Shown here: in pieces, positions 9,066 through 16,695 of the stretch
Layout: every line of letters starts with the position of its first letter
Position numbering within the stretch: the stretch's first letter is position 1
From: a virus
Strand: one strand, 5' to 3'
Virus record (IMG/VR): IMGVR_UViG_3300044971_000698
Span: 1-42,431 of that record
Length of the DNA: 42,431 bases
Program-made: the position numbers and the translations under genes
The notes under the pieces: model-generated
Seen by the model: only the letters and a program-made list of their open reading frames with translations
What the model was told of the DNA's origin: nothing
Database searches by the model: none

Positions 9066-10829
9066 TTATGCTGCGCCAGTTATACCGGCTAGTAGTTGTG
9101 CTATATCGGGACGTTGACCAGCAGCAGGGGCCATACCACCTTGTTCTTGTGGAGGTTGCGCTGAGGCTGGGGCGGGGGCCGCACCTGCTGCTGGAACTTG
9201 AGGAGGCATACCTGCCATTGCCATCTCAGGCATAGCAGGAGCTGGAGGTGGAGGTTCTGGCGCAAACGCCTTTTCCACGATTGACTCTAACGACAAACCT
9301 TTTTGACGACCCGCGATGACTTCAGCAATGCGAGTAACAGCCTGGGAAGGATCTTGACCTTGCGATGCCATCGCAGGGATGGTTTGAGCGTACTGAGCAA
9401 CAGCGATACGTAAAGAGTCGCGTAACTCTTCGATATCAACTCGCTGTTCTTCTTGTGTAACATTGATCTCCACTGGTAGTTCACGGCGTACATAGTCGCG
9501 GGAAACAAGTTTATCTGAACGCATTTGTAGTAATGCGATAACTGCACGGTTAGGGTCCATACCGGACATAATTCCGTAGCGTACATCTACTCCGTACTCA
9601 CCCTTGATATCACGGGAAGGGATGTACTTGAGTACATAAGGTGTACCGTCATCGGTTCCCTTAATTGTTTTCTGGAAAGATCCGAAGATCTTCTCATCTA
9701 CTTCAAAGCAAAGACCAACAAGATCTTCAAAGAGGCGTGCAAACTGTGCTTGTGCTGCCTTGATCTGTGTATCAAATCCTGCTTGTAGTGCTTGTACACC
9801 ACGTCCTGTAACAACAGATGCGTTGATCTCACCAGAGCGTGACTCTGGATAACGAGCACCAAGGCGTAGTTCACGCTCAAGGACACCGGACTCAGTAAAG
9901 ACTCCAGGTGGTAGATCTAGTCCTACACGACGGATGTTTTGCGGATTAGCAGAACGCATAATTGCATCAGGTCCCAAAGCAAGTTCTTGCACATCCTGTG
10001 GGATAGCAATAGGTGCTTGGATAGACTTCTCTGCTGCTTGGATCTGCAAGATAGCAAAGCGAGCACGAGCAAGTTGTACTGAGAGTACATCATCGAACTG
10101 ACCACGAGCTTGCTCATCCAAAGATGGACGGATATAGACTCGTGCTAAACACTTACCTACTGGGTTAGGTACACGTGAGAGTACCAAGTTATTACGCTGA
10201 GGCAGATAGATAAGATCTTGGTCTGCATCGTGATAGCGCACAATAGTCATATAAGGAGATCCTGGTTGGAAATTATTCTTCTTGAGGATCTGCTCTGCAT
10301 ACTCTGGGTATTGGGAAGCGATTGTGTCGGCATCAGAAACAATTAACTGAGTCAGCGATGTAGTACGACCAAAGCGGTCCATCTCTGGGTAGCAACCTGT
10401 TGGATCAAGTAGGCGCATACGAGGGTTATTATCCTCATAGTCCATCTCTACCATACCGATAGTCATACCGTAGGTGTTGTACCAGTCAGCGTTCTTGTAG
10501 TTCTGTAGTGAAAGGTTAGAATAAGATACGTAGTAGTTGGCAATACGAGTGCGGGTATCTGCTGCCTTACGCTGAGCGTCAGAAACCATATTGTTTGCAG
10601 AGCAGTTAAAGGAAGGTAGAGGAGCACCGGCTTCTGCCAAGTCACGTGCTGCTACGTCAATGAAGTTGGCAACGAGTGGCTTTGGGTAATCCTCGGAGAA
10701 CATTGATGGGAATACTTTAGACAAGTCTCCCTGACGTACAGAAAGAACGTCGCGCATACGCTGGTCGCGGGGTGCGTACTTGGTACGCAAACGCGCTAGC
10801 TTGGCGTCAATCTCTTTAACTGATAACAA
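9066..10829 (-). CDS. Portal protein
   Basis: 587 residues. The dodecameric portal forms the DNA entry and exit channel at one capsid vertex and docks the terminase. Residues 1-480 follow the SPP1 gp6-like/actinophage portal pattern: an N-terminal helical region with a KPLVANFIDVAARDLAEAG segment near residue 50, an alpha/beta core with an LLDPTGCYPEMD segment near 140, and a long helical stem region. The last 80 residues are an unusual Pro/Ala/Met/Gln-rich flexible tail. Position just after terminase and before scaffold and capsid supports the call. Confidence 0.88.
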   Translation of the reverse strand: MLSVKEIDAKLARLRTKYAPRDQRMRDVLSVRQGDLSKVFPSMFSEDYPKPLVANFIDVAARDLAEAGAPLPSFNCSANNMVSDAQRKAADTRTRIANYYVSYSNLSLQNYKNADWYNTYGMTIGMVEMDYEDNNPRMRLLDPTGCYPEMDRFGRTTSLTQLIVSDADTIASQYPEYAEQILKKNNFQPGSPYMTIVRYHDADQDLIYLPQRNNLVLSRVPNPVGKCLARVYIRPSLDEQARGQFDDVLSVQLARARFAILQIQAAEKSIQAPIAIPQDVQELALGPDAIMRSANPQNIRRVGLDLPPGVFTESGVLERELRLGARYPESRSGEINASVVTGRGVQALQAGFDTQIKAAQAQFARLFEDLVGLCFEVDEKIFGSFQKTIKGTDDGTPYVLKYIPSRDIKGEYGVDVRYGIMSGMDPNRAVIALLQMRSDKLVSRDYVRRELPVEINVTQEEQRVDIEELRDSLRIAVAQYAQTIPAMASQGQDPSQAVTRIAEVIAGRQKGLSLESIVEKAFAPEPPPPAPAMPEMAMAGMPPQVPAAGAAPAPASAQPPQEQGGMAPAAGQRPDIAQLLAGITGAA

Positions 10830-10860
10830 TGTAACTCCTAATAACGGGGACTAAAACTAA

Positions 10861-11211
10861 TTACTTCTTTGGCTTCTCAGGCATTGGCTTGGTTGTTCCA
10901 ACCTGGCGATACAGTTTCTTAGGCATTGGCTTGATTGTTCCAACTTGACGCTGTGTAGCGCGAGGGTCCTTAACCAAAGCTTTAAGACCAGCTTTAGTTG
11001 CTTTGCGAACTACATCTCCTGGAAGCGCTGCTGTTTTTAATGTAATTCCCACAGCCTTTTTAGCTGCTTTAGTATCAATAGGAGAAATCGCTGATAGTGT
11101 TTTTTTAATTTTAGATACTGCTTGCTTCTTTGCTGCGCGAGTAGAAGCAGTCTTCTTTGCCTTTTCAGACATAGGTGCTGGTGAGTATGATGTTTTCTTT
11201 GCTGGCTTCAT
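10861..11211 (-). CDS. Lysine-rich basic protein with C-terminal tandem repeat, 116 aa
   Basis: Very rich in Lys and Ala, with no acidic cluster. Two near-identical copies of RQVGT(I/T)KPMP(K/E)K lie at the C-terminus (about residues 87-114). Histone-tail-like composition suggests DNA binding, perhaps helping packaging between terminase and portal. No family recognised. A spaced Shine-Dalgarno (AAGGAGATAT) precedes the ATG. Confidence 0.6.
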   Translation of the reverse strand: MKPAKKTSYSPAPMSEKAKKTASTRAAKKQAVSKIKKTLSAISPIDTKAAKKAVGITLKTAALPGDVVRKATKAGLKALVKDPRATQRQVGTIKPMPKKLYRQVGTTKPMPEKPKK

Positions 11212-11220
11212 TATATCTCC

Positions 11221-13080
11221 TTAGATGAATGTTTTGTTTTGCTCTGCGATGAGTTCATCTATGTTGACGACTACTCGCTTGCCCATTTCTTTTCTGGACA
11301 AAAATGGATTCTTCATATGGTGGCTTGCATACTGACCATAGTTGAGCATCTCGCGTGCTCGGATCTCACAGAACCACAGGGCCATTACCAAGTCGGTCTT
11401 ACCCTTAGTAGTAGGTGTCCACGTAATCAACTGCTCGATTAGCGCCTTGACGTTTTCAGTCTGGTCACTAGGTAGGTGGATCAAATTATCGCGGTGGTGC
11501 TTACCATCGGACTGCTTAGTTCCAAAGAGTGTAGCCATTGATGCAACGCCGAAGCCTGCATCCCACTTATTAGAACCAGTATGGTGCTCTTTAAGAAGTA
11601 CACCTCTAGTAGCAAGGTGCTGACGGATTCCTTCATCTTGGGTAAGGAAGGCTTGGAAAGCGTTCTTCTCTACTACCCATTCAGAGGGACTATAAATGGA
11701 AGTCCAGTTAAAAATTAACTCGCGGATTTGCTGCGGAGACGGACCAGTGATCTTGATAGCATCAACAATATAACGTTTATTGGTACTTCGATCAATAGCA
11801 TAGCAGATCGCAGCAGTATCACCGACCATAGCAGGATCAAGACCACAGATAATACTAAAGCCAGAAAGATCTTTTGGATGGCCTGGATAACCTGGTTCAA
11901 GACGACCTGACTTTCTCATCCCGTCAATAGAACCTTTAACACAGACGGGATCAAAAGCTGCGTTCTCAGATATATCCTGTTGCTGGTAGACCAGCGCCCA
12001 GGTAGATGTATCCATCGCTTGGCGTTCGTTGTATAAGTTACGACCAGACCAACGTGGGTATAAACCTTCTTCGTTCTTGTCGGCTTCTTCTTGTCCATCA
12101 AATGGCATATCCGAATAAGGCCAAAGCGTAACCCACTTGTCAGGGTCCTCATCTGCTTCTAAAAGCGCCGGCATAGCCAAGTACTTCCAAGGAACTAGCC
12201 CACCAGGGTAGCGATCCTCAGAGCGTAGCTCGCGGTAGAGATCTACCGAGGCTACACGGGTACCAATAACGATCAACTTACCTGTAGGGTTCAAACGGGA
12301 TCGCACGTCTTGGGTCAACCAGCGGATCTGCTTCTCAAACTCATTAGCGTTCTTTAAGGTCACAGCGTCGTCTACGATAATCATATCTGCACGCTTACCG
12401 TAGATCTGACCACCGATACCGACGGCTTCGATGTTTGGGTCCTTTTCAGATGACTCACGAAGTTCATCACCAAAGGTGACACGGGTAGCCTGCCACGAAG
12501 CAGACTTAGAGTTAAACCCTACGCCAGCAGCATACGCAGTCTGTAACTCTTGGTACATTGGGTGCGTCAGACGTTGCTTGATGGCGTAGAGAAAGTCGGC
12601 AGCTAACTGCTGCGTTTGGGATACGATAAGAACTCTAAAGTTAGGATTCCTACATACCTGCCAGGTGACGTAGTCCACAGTGATCGTGATGGACTTGGCG
12701 TGGTTTGGCGGGATGTTAATAAGTACACGGTTTGCTGCCAAGCCTGGTTCAAACTTCATAGAGGGGTGTAACCACCCTGGTTCACGTCCTTCAATCACAT
12801 CTACGATGTTCTGCTGATGTGGGAAGGTACGGCTATGGAGGAACTGCTGGCGGAACTCTGGAAAGGTCATATCGTGGACATCGGATGAGGCAAAGGACTT
12901 ATCCTTCAAACCTAGCCGTGTCCGGTCAATCTTGTCTGCAAAGATCTTATCAGTGCGACGGTAATACTCGTAGGTCTTAATAGACTTACCTGCGCTGCCA
13001 CAGGCAGCTTCAATAGTCATACCTTCTGAGACACAACCTAGGATGATTCTCTTTGCTATGTCAGCCGAGTTGTCAGCCAT
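11221..13080 (-). CDS. terL: Terminase large subunit with N-terminal HTH-like segment
   Basis: 619 residues. The ATPase-nuclease motor that cuts concatemers and packs DNA through the portal. A Walker A-like PPNHAKS is at residues 124-130, Walker B MIIVDD at 233-238 and a coupling motif GTR at 273-275. The C-terminal RNase-H-like nuclease shows GLDPAMVGDTAA (D415), VVEKNAF (E471) and TDLVMALWF near 580. Residues 8-55 resemble the HTH of small terminases, so DNA recognition may be fused to the motor. No separate small-subunit gene was recognised, though the 112-residue gene upstream is a candidate. Confidence 0.92.
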   Translation of the reverse strand: MADNSADIAKRIILGCVSEGMTIEAACGSAGKSIKTYEYYRRTDKIFADKIDRTRLGLKDKSFASSDVHDMTFPEFRQQFLHSRTFPHQQNIVDVIEGREPGWLHPSMKFEPGLAANRVLINIPPNHAKSITITVDYVTWQVCRNPNFRVLIVSQTQQLAADFLYAIKQRLTHPMYQELQTAYAAGVGFNSKSASWQATRVTFGDELRESSEKDPNIEAVGIGGQIYGKRADMIIVDDAVTLKNANEFEKQIRWLTQDVRSRLNPTGKLIVIGTRVASVDLYRELRSEDRYPGGLVPWKYLAMPALLEADEDPDKWVTLWPYSDMPFDGQEEADKNEEGLYPRWSGRNLYNERQAMDTSTWALVYQQQDISENAAFDPVCVKGSIDGMRKSGRLEPGYPGHPKDLSGFSIICGLDPAMVGDTAAICYAIDRSTNKRYIVDAIKITGPSPQQIRELIFNWTSIYSPSEWVVEKNAFQAFLTQDEGIRQHLATRGVLLKEHHTGSNKWDAGFGVASMATLFGTKQSDGKHHRDNLIHLPSDQTENVKALIEQLITWTPTTKGKTDLVMALWFCEIRAREMLNYGQYASHHMKNPFLSRKEMGKRVVVNIDELIAEQNKTFI

Positions 13081-13096
13081 TAGACTCCTAGTTTAA

Positions 13097-13435
13097 TTAT
13101 CTATTCGCCTTGTTTAGGCCGCCACCGCCACCAAGACTTCCACCACCACGTAGACCACCGCGAGGTTTAGGTTTTGTATTAAATGTAGAAAGTTTCCCTG
13201 TGCTTCTGCTACGAACTTTAATTTCATCTGGCTTAGCTTGTTTAGCAGGCTTATTTACTTTTGCTGCCCGTGATGCTGGTTGGGATTTTTTAATAGCGCT
13301 GGCTAAAGTGGCTTTGCTTGCTGAACTAAGACTATCCAAGGTCTTTTGCAAATCTCCTGGCTTCCCTGTTTTTTTAACACTTTTAGCAAACCTAAGAGTT
13401 TCTTTTTCAATGGGAGTCAGTGGTTTCTTTGCCAT
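13097..13435 (-). CDS. Basic Gly-rich protein before terminase, 112 aa
   Basis: First gene of the late block. The N-terminal 60 residues are helical and Lys/Ser-rich; the tail is Arg/Gly-rich (residues 88-108, with two GGG-type runs). It could bind DNA. It sits where a small terminase normally lies, but I see no clear HTH. An AAGGAA Shine-Dalgarno precedes the ATG. The opposite frame is also open, but it is Pro-rich and arises from the Gly-rich stretch. Confidence 0.6.
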   Translation of the reverse strand: MAKKPLTPIEKETLRFAKSVKKTGKPGDLQKTLDSLSSASKATLASAIKKSQPASRAAKVNKPAKQAKPDEIKVRSRSTGKLSTFNTKPKPRGGLRGGGSLGGGGGLNKANR

Positions 13436-13499
13436 AGCAGTTCCTTAATCTTAGACGGGCCGGAATCAGATTCTCTTATGGTGGGTTAAAGCGATTCGA

Positions 13500-13535
13500 T
13501 TTAGTGGTGGGCTAAATATAACTATCCCCACTAAA
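13500..13535. promoter_or_regulatory. Inverted repeat, operator-like
   Basis: TTTAGTGG at 13500-13507 and its exact complement CCACTAAA at 13528-13535 flank a 20-base AT-rich core. It lies 65-100 bases upstream of the first late gene, where a late promoter or operator would be. No clean -35/-10 pair was found here. Confidence 0.4.
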
Positions 13536-13630
13536 AGGTGCCGACCAGCGACGGGCTTGACGCCCGAGCGAAGCCACAGCGAGTGAGGGGTAAGTTGGAA
13601 CTCGGCCTAGGGGCCTCGCCAGAGGACCGC

Positions 13631-13659
13631 GTAGGGGCTATCCACACTGCCGCCCCTAC
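13631..13659. other. Perfect 8-bp hairpin
   Basis: GTAGGGGC (13631-13638) pairs exactly with GCCCCTAC (13652-13659) across a 13-base loop. No T-run follows on either strand, so it is not an obvious terminator. It may be a protein-binding dyad. Confidence 0.45.
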
Positions 13660-13670
13660 TATATATAAGG

Positions 13671-13698
13671 CAGGAAAAAAACCCGATTTCCTGTTTTT
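13671..13698 (+). terminator. Possible weak rho-independent terminator
   Basis: CAGGAAA (13671-13677) pairs with TTTCCTG (13687-13693) and is followed by a run of five T on the plus strand. The stem is only 7 bp and AT-rich. It could stop antisense transcription entering the rightward operon. Confidence 0.35.
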
Positions 13699-13822
13699 AC
13701 GGTGTGACGTTGCTCACATACTATAAAAGTCCTGTTCAGACGGGGTTTCACTTTAGCAAATATATTTTTCTGGGGAGTATAGGTGCACGCTCGATCAAAA
13801 TTAACAACGGGGGGTAGACTTT

Positions 13823-14086
13823 CGGTCTAGGATTGCGGTCTAATTGCCTGCGGTCTGCGGTCTGCGGGGTGATCTGCGGGGCAATAGGGGTAAACGGGAT
13901 GGGTGACTCTACTACCGGCGCGGTTAAGGTCTAACTATCTCCCTAAGATCCTGCACCCTTAACATCTCACCTGCCCGGTTAGATCAACCTTCAGACCCCT
14001 GCCGGTATGAGGCAAGGTAACCCGGCGCAACGTCAGACCGCAGAGATCCTCACCCATTACGGGCTAGACCTAACCCGGCAGACCGC
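13823..14086. repeat. GCGGTCT/AGACCGC repeat cluster (iteron-like)
   Basis: GCGGTCT occurs at 13835-13841, 13850-13856 and 13857-13863, with a shortened CGGTCT at 13823. The inverted form AGACCGC occurs at 14035-14041 and 14080-14086. Related GGTCTAAC and TAGACCTAAC elements lie between them. Repeats in both orientations in a non-coding divergent gap suggest binding sites for a replication initiator or regulator. Confidence 0.5.
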
Positions 14087-14150
14087 TAACCGGTGACCTA
14101 TCGCCCGGCCTTTCGTGGCTGCGCCGGGCTGCGCCATAGGCAAAATAGCC

Positions 14151-14180
14151 TTGATTATGGGGTATAGGTAGGTATACGAT
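14151..14180 (+). promoter_or_regulatory. Candidate promoter of the plus-strand operon
   Basis: TTGATT at 14151-14156 and TATACG at 14173-14178 are 16 bases apart, close to the sigma-70/SigA consensus. The first operon gene starts 40 bases downstream. An alternative -10, TACGAT at 14175, gives an 18-base spacer. Confidence 0.55.
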
Positions 14181-14218
14181 TAGCCTTGCAATATCAACCA
14201 CTACCGAAAGGCAAGACT

Positions 14219-14395
14219 ATGAAAGAGTACAAAATTGCTGCAACGCTTAAGCAAGATCTAGAGATTACGATTAAGGCAGATAGTTATGAAGAAGCGTTAC
14301 GTATTGCAGAGTATGACCTCATCACCGATGATTTCGATGTAATCGGTGCGGAATTTATTCTCGGAGATGTAACCGAAGTTAAGGCAGGTAAGTAA
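14219..14395 (+). CDS. DpnD/PcfM-like small protein, 58 aa
   Basis: First gene of the rightward operon. A beta-alpha layout (MKEYKIAATLKQDLEITIKA, then SYEEALRIAEYD) resembles the small DpnD/PcfM-like fold seen in phages and mobile elements, whose role is unknown. I chose the ATG at 14219, preceded by GAAAGG. An upstream TTG at 14186 has no ribosome site. The stop overlaps the next start as TAATG. A shorter relative lies at 17818-17991. Confidence 0.65.
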   Translation: MKEYKIAATLKQDLEITIKADSYEEALRIAEYDLITDDFDVIGAEFILGDVTEVKAGK

Positions 14396-14625
14396 TGCCT
14401 ACCTATCACGGAATTACGAAAGCGATCTGCATAAATTGTGGCAAAATCACAATAGATGAGATGCAGTTAGAGATCCTTAATGACCTTGATCCTACCTGCA
14501 TAAGTTGTAACACTCACGCAGTTGCGTGGCACTCTGCCGGTGGAATTGTAATCACCGCGCAAAAAACAATAGATGAAGATTCCGATATTGAACGCCTAGC
14601 AATTCTAGAGACCGGAGATAAGTAA
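14395..14625 (+). CDS. Zinc-knuckle microprotein, 76 aa
   Basis: Two Cys pairs, CINC near residue 12 and CISC near residue 37, form a likely zinc ribbon; a short alpha/beta tail follows. TAATG overlaps on both sides couple it to its neighbours. Function unknown. It is one of several CxxC microproteins in this operon. Confidence 0.65.
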   Translation: MPTYHGITKAICINCGKITIDEMQLEILNDLDPTCISCNTHAVAWHSAGGIVITAQKTIDEDSDIERLAILETGDK

Positions 14626-14957
14626 TGAGTATTAAAGTGACCGATTTTGACGGGATAAGTACCGGCAATACGTACCCAATACATCTGATCCAACACGAGA
14701 TCACACTTACCGCGCCTGCCGGCGTCAAGGTGAATTGGGAATATCCCGGATACGTCTCTATCGTGTTAAGTAATGGCACCGAGATCGCCTTCGGTGAATC
14801 TCTCGAAAGTGATAGCGGATACTCTTGGAATGACTTCGACTCCGAAGGCAATAACCGCTTCGCAGATTCTTTCGAGGATCTTAAAGACATTAAGGCAATA
14901 GTCGCAAAACTATGGGCGCAGGTCGCACCCGTACTAGAAAACAAGGGAGATAAGTAA
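14625..14957 (+). CDS. Hypothetical acidic protein, 110 aa
   Basis: Acidic, with a beta-rich first half (residues 1-60), a Ser/Asp/Gly loop, then a helix near 82-104. No family recognised. GGAGATAAG precedes the ATG, and both ends overlap neighbours as TAATG. Confidence 0.65.
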   Translation: MSIKVTDFDGISTGNTYPIHLIQHEITLTAPAGVKVNWEYPGYVSIVLSNGTEIAFGESLESDSGYSWNDFDSEGNNRFADSFEDLKDIKAIVAKLWAQVAPVLENKGDK

Positions 14958-15085
14958 TGCCTAGAATGACCGCGCAAGAGATCATAGAAAATAATCAGAG
15001 AATAATCGTTGAAAATAATCTTATGACGTGGCAAGAGATCCACGATTACACGCTTAAAACACGCCTAGAGAATAAAGGAGAATAA
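14957..15085 (+). CDS. Hypothetical microprotein, 42 aa
   Basis: Short helical protein rich in Glu, Asn and Ile. Its ATG overlaps the preceding stop (TAATG) behind a GGGAGA ribosome site. A second in-frame ATG is at codon 4. No family recognised. Confidence 0.55.
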   Translation: MPRMTAQEIIENNQRIIVENNLMTWQEIHDYTLKTRLENKGE

Positions 15086-15089
15086 AGAG

Positions 15090-15527
15090 ATGACTACCGA
15101 TAAGGCTCTAACTATCTACCCTTGCACCTGCAACGGGTGCCGGAATTACCCAACCCGCCCGGCGGAGATCTGGCACGAGTCGCAGATTGCTAGCAAGGCG
15201 CAGGGGTACTACTTCTCACGCGAGACTATGCGCTTCTTCAATTCTCGGGTCGCAGACTTTAAGCCGGTAGGCATTACCTCTCGCGCTGATAGTCTTATGG
15301 TTATCGTATCGAGCAAGCGCGGAGATGATGCCCGTGATTATGAGATCGTCACTCTCTGCCCTTATGGGGAATTAGGGCGTGAATGGCTCAAGGATAGTGA
15401 TGGCTCACCTATTGCACACTATAAGAGCCTAGCCCTAGCCCGTAAGTCTGCCCGATGGAATTGCACAATAGCCCCGCAAATTTGCGACTGCCACGGGTGC
15501 GCTCTAGATCGTGAGGGCAGAATATGA
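15090..15527 (+). CDS. Double CxCxxC zinc-binding protein, 145 aa
   Basis: The cluster CTCNGC near residue 12 and the matching CDCHGC near residue 135 may together bind one or two zinc ions, bringing N- and C-termini together. The middle is alpha/beta. An AAAGGAGAA ribosome site lies upstream of the ATG. The stop overlaps the next ATG (ATGA). No family recognised. Confidence 0.65.
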   Translation: MTTDKALTIYPCTCNGCRNYPTRPAEIWHESQIASKAQGYYFSRETMRFFNSRVADFKPVGITSRADSLMVIVSSKRGDDARDYEIVTLCPYGELGREWLKDSDGSPIAHYKSLALARKSARWNCTIAPQICDCHGCALDREGRI

Positions 15528-15670
15528 GGCTCAACCGGCGCGGGCGTATTGTGCGGGCGTTGCTCATCGTATCCGGGGCTATTGCCCTTCTATGGCTAAT
15601 CTCTGCCCGGATCTGGTACACGCCTACCGGCTATTGCTTCGGATCTATGGCTAAGTGCCTAGGGCTATAA
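15524..15670 (+). CDS. Small membrane protein, 48 aa
   Basis: Arg-rich N-terminus (MRLNRRGRIVR) followed by one hydrophobic span at about residues 12-28, then a short tail with two Cys. By the positive-inside rule the N-terminus is cytoplasmic. The ATG overlaps the upstream stop by 4 bases. It could be a membrane-targeted host-takeover or superinfection-exclusion protein; that is a guess. Confidence 0.55.
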   Translation: MRLNRRGRIVRALLIVSGAIALLWLISARIWYTPTGYCFGSMAKCLGL

Positions 15671-15686
15671 CACGCTCATAATCTAG

Positions 15687-15707
15687 GGCGCAGCATAGAT
15701 CTGCGCC
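15687..15707 (+). other. 7-bp GC hairpin upstream of leader 1
   Basis: GGCGCAG (15687-15693) pairs perfectly with CTGCGCC (15701-15707) across a 7-base loop, just after the membrane-protein stop. No T-run follows. It may shield the upstream mRNA end or act with the leader that follows. Confidence 0.45.
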
Positions 15708-15770
15708 GGCTATTGGTTATCTCTTGCCCTCTCTTGCGATCTCGGAGAGGGTAAGGGGGAGCAAATAGCT
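15708..15770 (+). promoter_or_regulatory. Structured mRNA leader, copy 1
   Basis: An outer stem pairs GGCTAT (15708-15713) with ATAGCT (15765-15770). An inner 13-bp stem pairs 15721-15733 with 15745-15757 around an 11-base loop. It ends 26 bases before the next start codon. Sequence and fold are shared with copy 2 at 16110-16174, and the inner stems show compensatory changes, so the RNA structure looks selected. Confidence 0.65.
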
Positions 15771-15796
15771 CTGAATGTATGAGAGGGAGAGAATCT

Positions 15797-15988
15797 ATGA
15801 GTATGAGTAACGGAGTAAAAAATCTGCGCTATTACCGGCAGCTAGACGGAGCAACCTTATTAGATAGCGATGACCGATATTATCGCCTAGATGATAAGGG
15901 TGAGAGAGTATACGGATACCGCACTCACTTTACCGGCTCTTACGTATGCTATAGCTGCGGTCACTTATGCGACTGCGGGGAAGAGTAA
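15797..15988 (+). CDS. Cys-rich microprotein, 63 aa
   Basis: C-terminal cluster CYSCGHLCDCGEE (about residues 49-61) is a probable zinc site. The N-terminal part is Tyr/Asp/Arg-rich. I chose the ATG at 15797, behind GAGAGGGAGAG; 15803 is an alternative. The stop overlaps the next ATG (TAATG). Confidence 0.6.
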   Translation: MSMSNGVKNLRYYRQLDGATLLDSDDRYYRLDDKGERVYGYRTHFTGSYVCYSCGHLCDCGEE

Positions 15989-16101
15989 TGCTCAAGGTGG
16001 ATAGTATCGGGCAAGAGTATTGCCTACCCTGCGGGGATAGGTTAGAGATAGAGGGCGTAATAGTAGAGCGTGAGGGCTATTGTATAGAGTGTAGGGTATA
16101 G
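15988..16101 (+). CDS. Minimal zinc-ribbon microprotein, 37 aa
   Basis: Two Cys pairs (CLPC near residue 12 and CIEC near residue 32) with about 16 residues between, the minimum for a single zinc ribbon. Its ATG overlaps the upstream stop. It is the smallest of the operon's zinc-knuckle proteins. No family can be assigned at this length. Confidence 0.55.
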   Translation: MLKVDSIGQEYCLPCGDRLEIEGVIVEREGYCIECRV

Positions 16102-16109
16102 TAAGGTAA

Positions 16110-16174
16110 GGCTATAGGTTATCTATCGCCTTCTCTTATCGGTAGTGAGAGAGGGCGGTAGAGGGCAGGTAGCC
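16110..16174 (+). promoter_or_regulatory. Structured mRNA leader, copy 2
   Basis: An outer stem pairs GGCTAT (16110-16115) with GTAGCC (16169-16174), with one G-U pair. An inner 15-bp stem pairs 16122-16136 with 16148-16162 around an 11-base loop. It ends 27 bases before the start at 16202, nearly the same spacing as copy 1. C-G/A-T and T-A/C-G swaps relative to copy 1 keep pairing. Confidence 0.65.
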
Positions 16175-16201
16175 CTAATAGATACGAAAGAGAGAGAGAA
16201 T

Positions 16202-16552
16202 ATGAACGCTATACACGAAAACTTCGTGAATGAGATCACTAGAAAGTGCGTAGATACTTACACGCTAGAAAATAACTATCGCGTAAAGGTATCTACCTAT
16301 TACGATAAGGTGAAGAAAGTGTATTGGAGTACGATTAGCGAGTGCGTAGTAGAGGCTAGCGGCACCGCCGGCTTCTACTTCGAGAGGCATACGATGTATA
16401 CCGACTTCAATCGTCTAGCCGGCAAGGTTGAAGCTCTCCGATATAACCCGGAGAATATGAAGAAGGCTCACGGCCTAGCCCTAGATAGTGTGCGCGGGCT
16501 GATAGATCAGCTACTAGAGGCCGGTAAAGAGAGAGAGAAGGCAAGCGCGTGA
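16202..16552 (+). CDS. Hypothetical protein, 116 aa
   Basis: Alpha/beta, with a Tyr-rich beta middle (about residues 20-60) and a helical charged C-terminus. No domain recognised. The ATG at 16202 follows a purine-rich GAAAGAGAGAGAG ribosome site and leader copy 2. A longer form from 16145 would run through the leader hairpin and is less likely. The stop overlaps a GTG start (GTGA). Confidence 0.6.
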   Translation: MNAIHENFVNEITRKCVDTYTLENNYRVKVSTYYDKVKKVYWSTISECVVEASGTAGFYFERHTMYTDFNRLAGKVEALRYNPENMKKAHGLALDSVRGLIDQLLEAGKEREKASA

Positions 16553-16695
16553 GTACCCGGGCTAAGCGTCATACAATAATCAAGGATGCGTATACGGGAG
16601 AGATCCTAGCCGTGTGCGAGTTAAGCGAGGCAAGGGCAAGGGCTATCGTTAAGGCGTACCTATTAGCCGGTCTACGGGTAGAGGCGATAGCTTAG
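16549..16695 (+). CDS. Basic microprotein, 48 aa
   Basis: GTG start overlaps the preceding stop by 4 bases. Product is rich in Arg, Ala and Lys, with a beta hairpin then a helix (SEARARAIVKAYLLAGLRVE). It could bind nucleic acid. No family recognised. Confidence 0.5.
   Translation: MSTRAKRHTIIKDAYTGEILAVCELSEARARAIVKAYLLAGLRVEAIA

Larger units (their letters stand above)
13436..14218. other. 783-bp divergent control region, no gene
   Basis: It separates the leftward late block from the rightward operon. It holds a dyad at 13500-13535, a GC hairpin with a GAGCGAAGCC tail at 13552-13588, a perfect 8-bp hairpin at 13631-13659, a CAGGAAA/TTTCCTG hairpin followed by a T-run at 13671-13698, repeats of GCGGTCT in both orientations at 13823-14086, and a promoter next to the plus operon. 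Short open frames here have no ribosome site or protein-like composition. Confidence 0.7.

Noticed and set aside
13110-13448. 112-residue plus-strand frame, Pro-rich
   Set aside because: Antisense of the Gly/Lys-rich gene at 13097-13435; no ribosome site and improbable composition.
13538-13726. 62-residue plus-strand frame in the control region
   Set aside because: Runs through three hairpins and has no ribosome site or family features.
13436-14218. tRNA genes in the control region
   Set aside because: Several hairpins occur, but no cloverleaf with T-loop and acceptor stem could be assembled by eye.
14552-15043. 163-residue minus-strand frame
   Set aside because: Lies opposite four well-coupled plus-strand genes and lacks a ribosome site or recognisable features.
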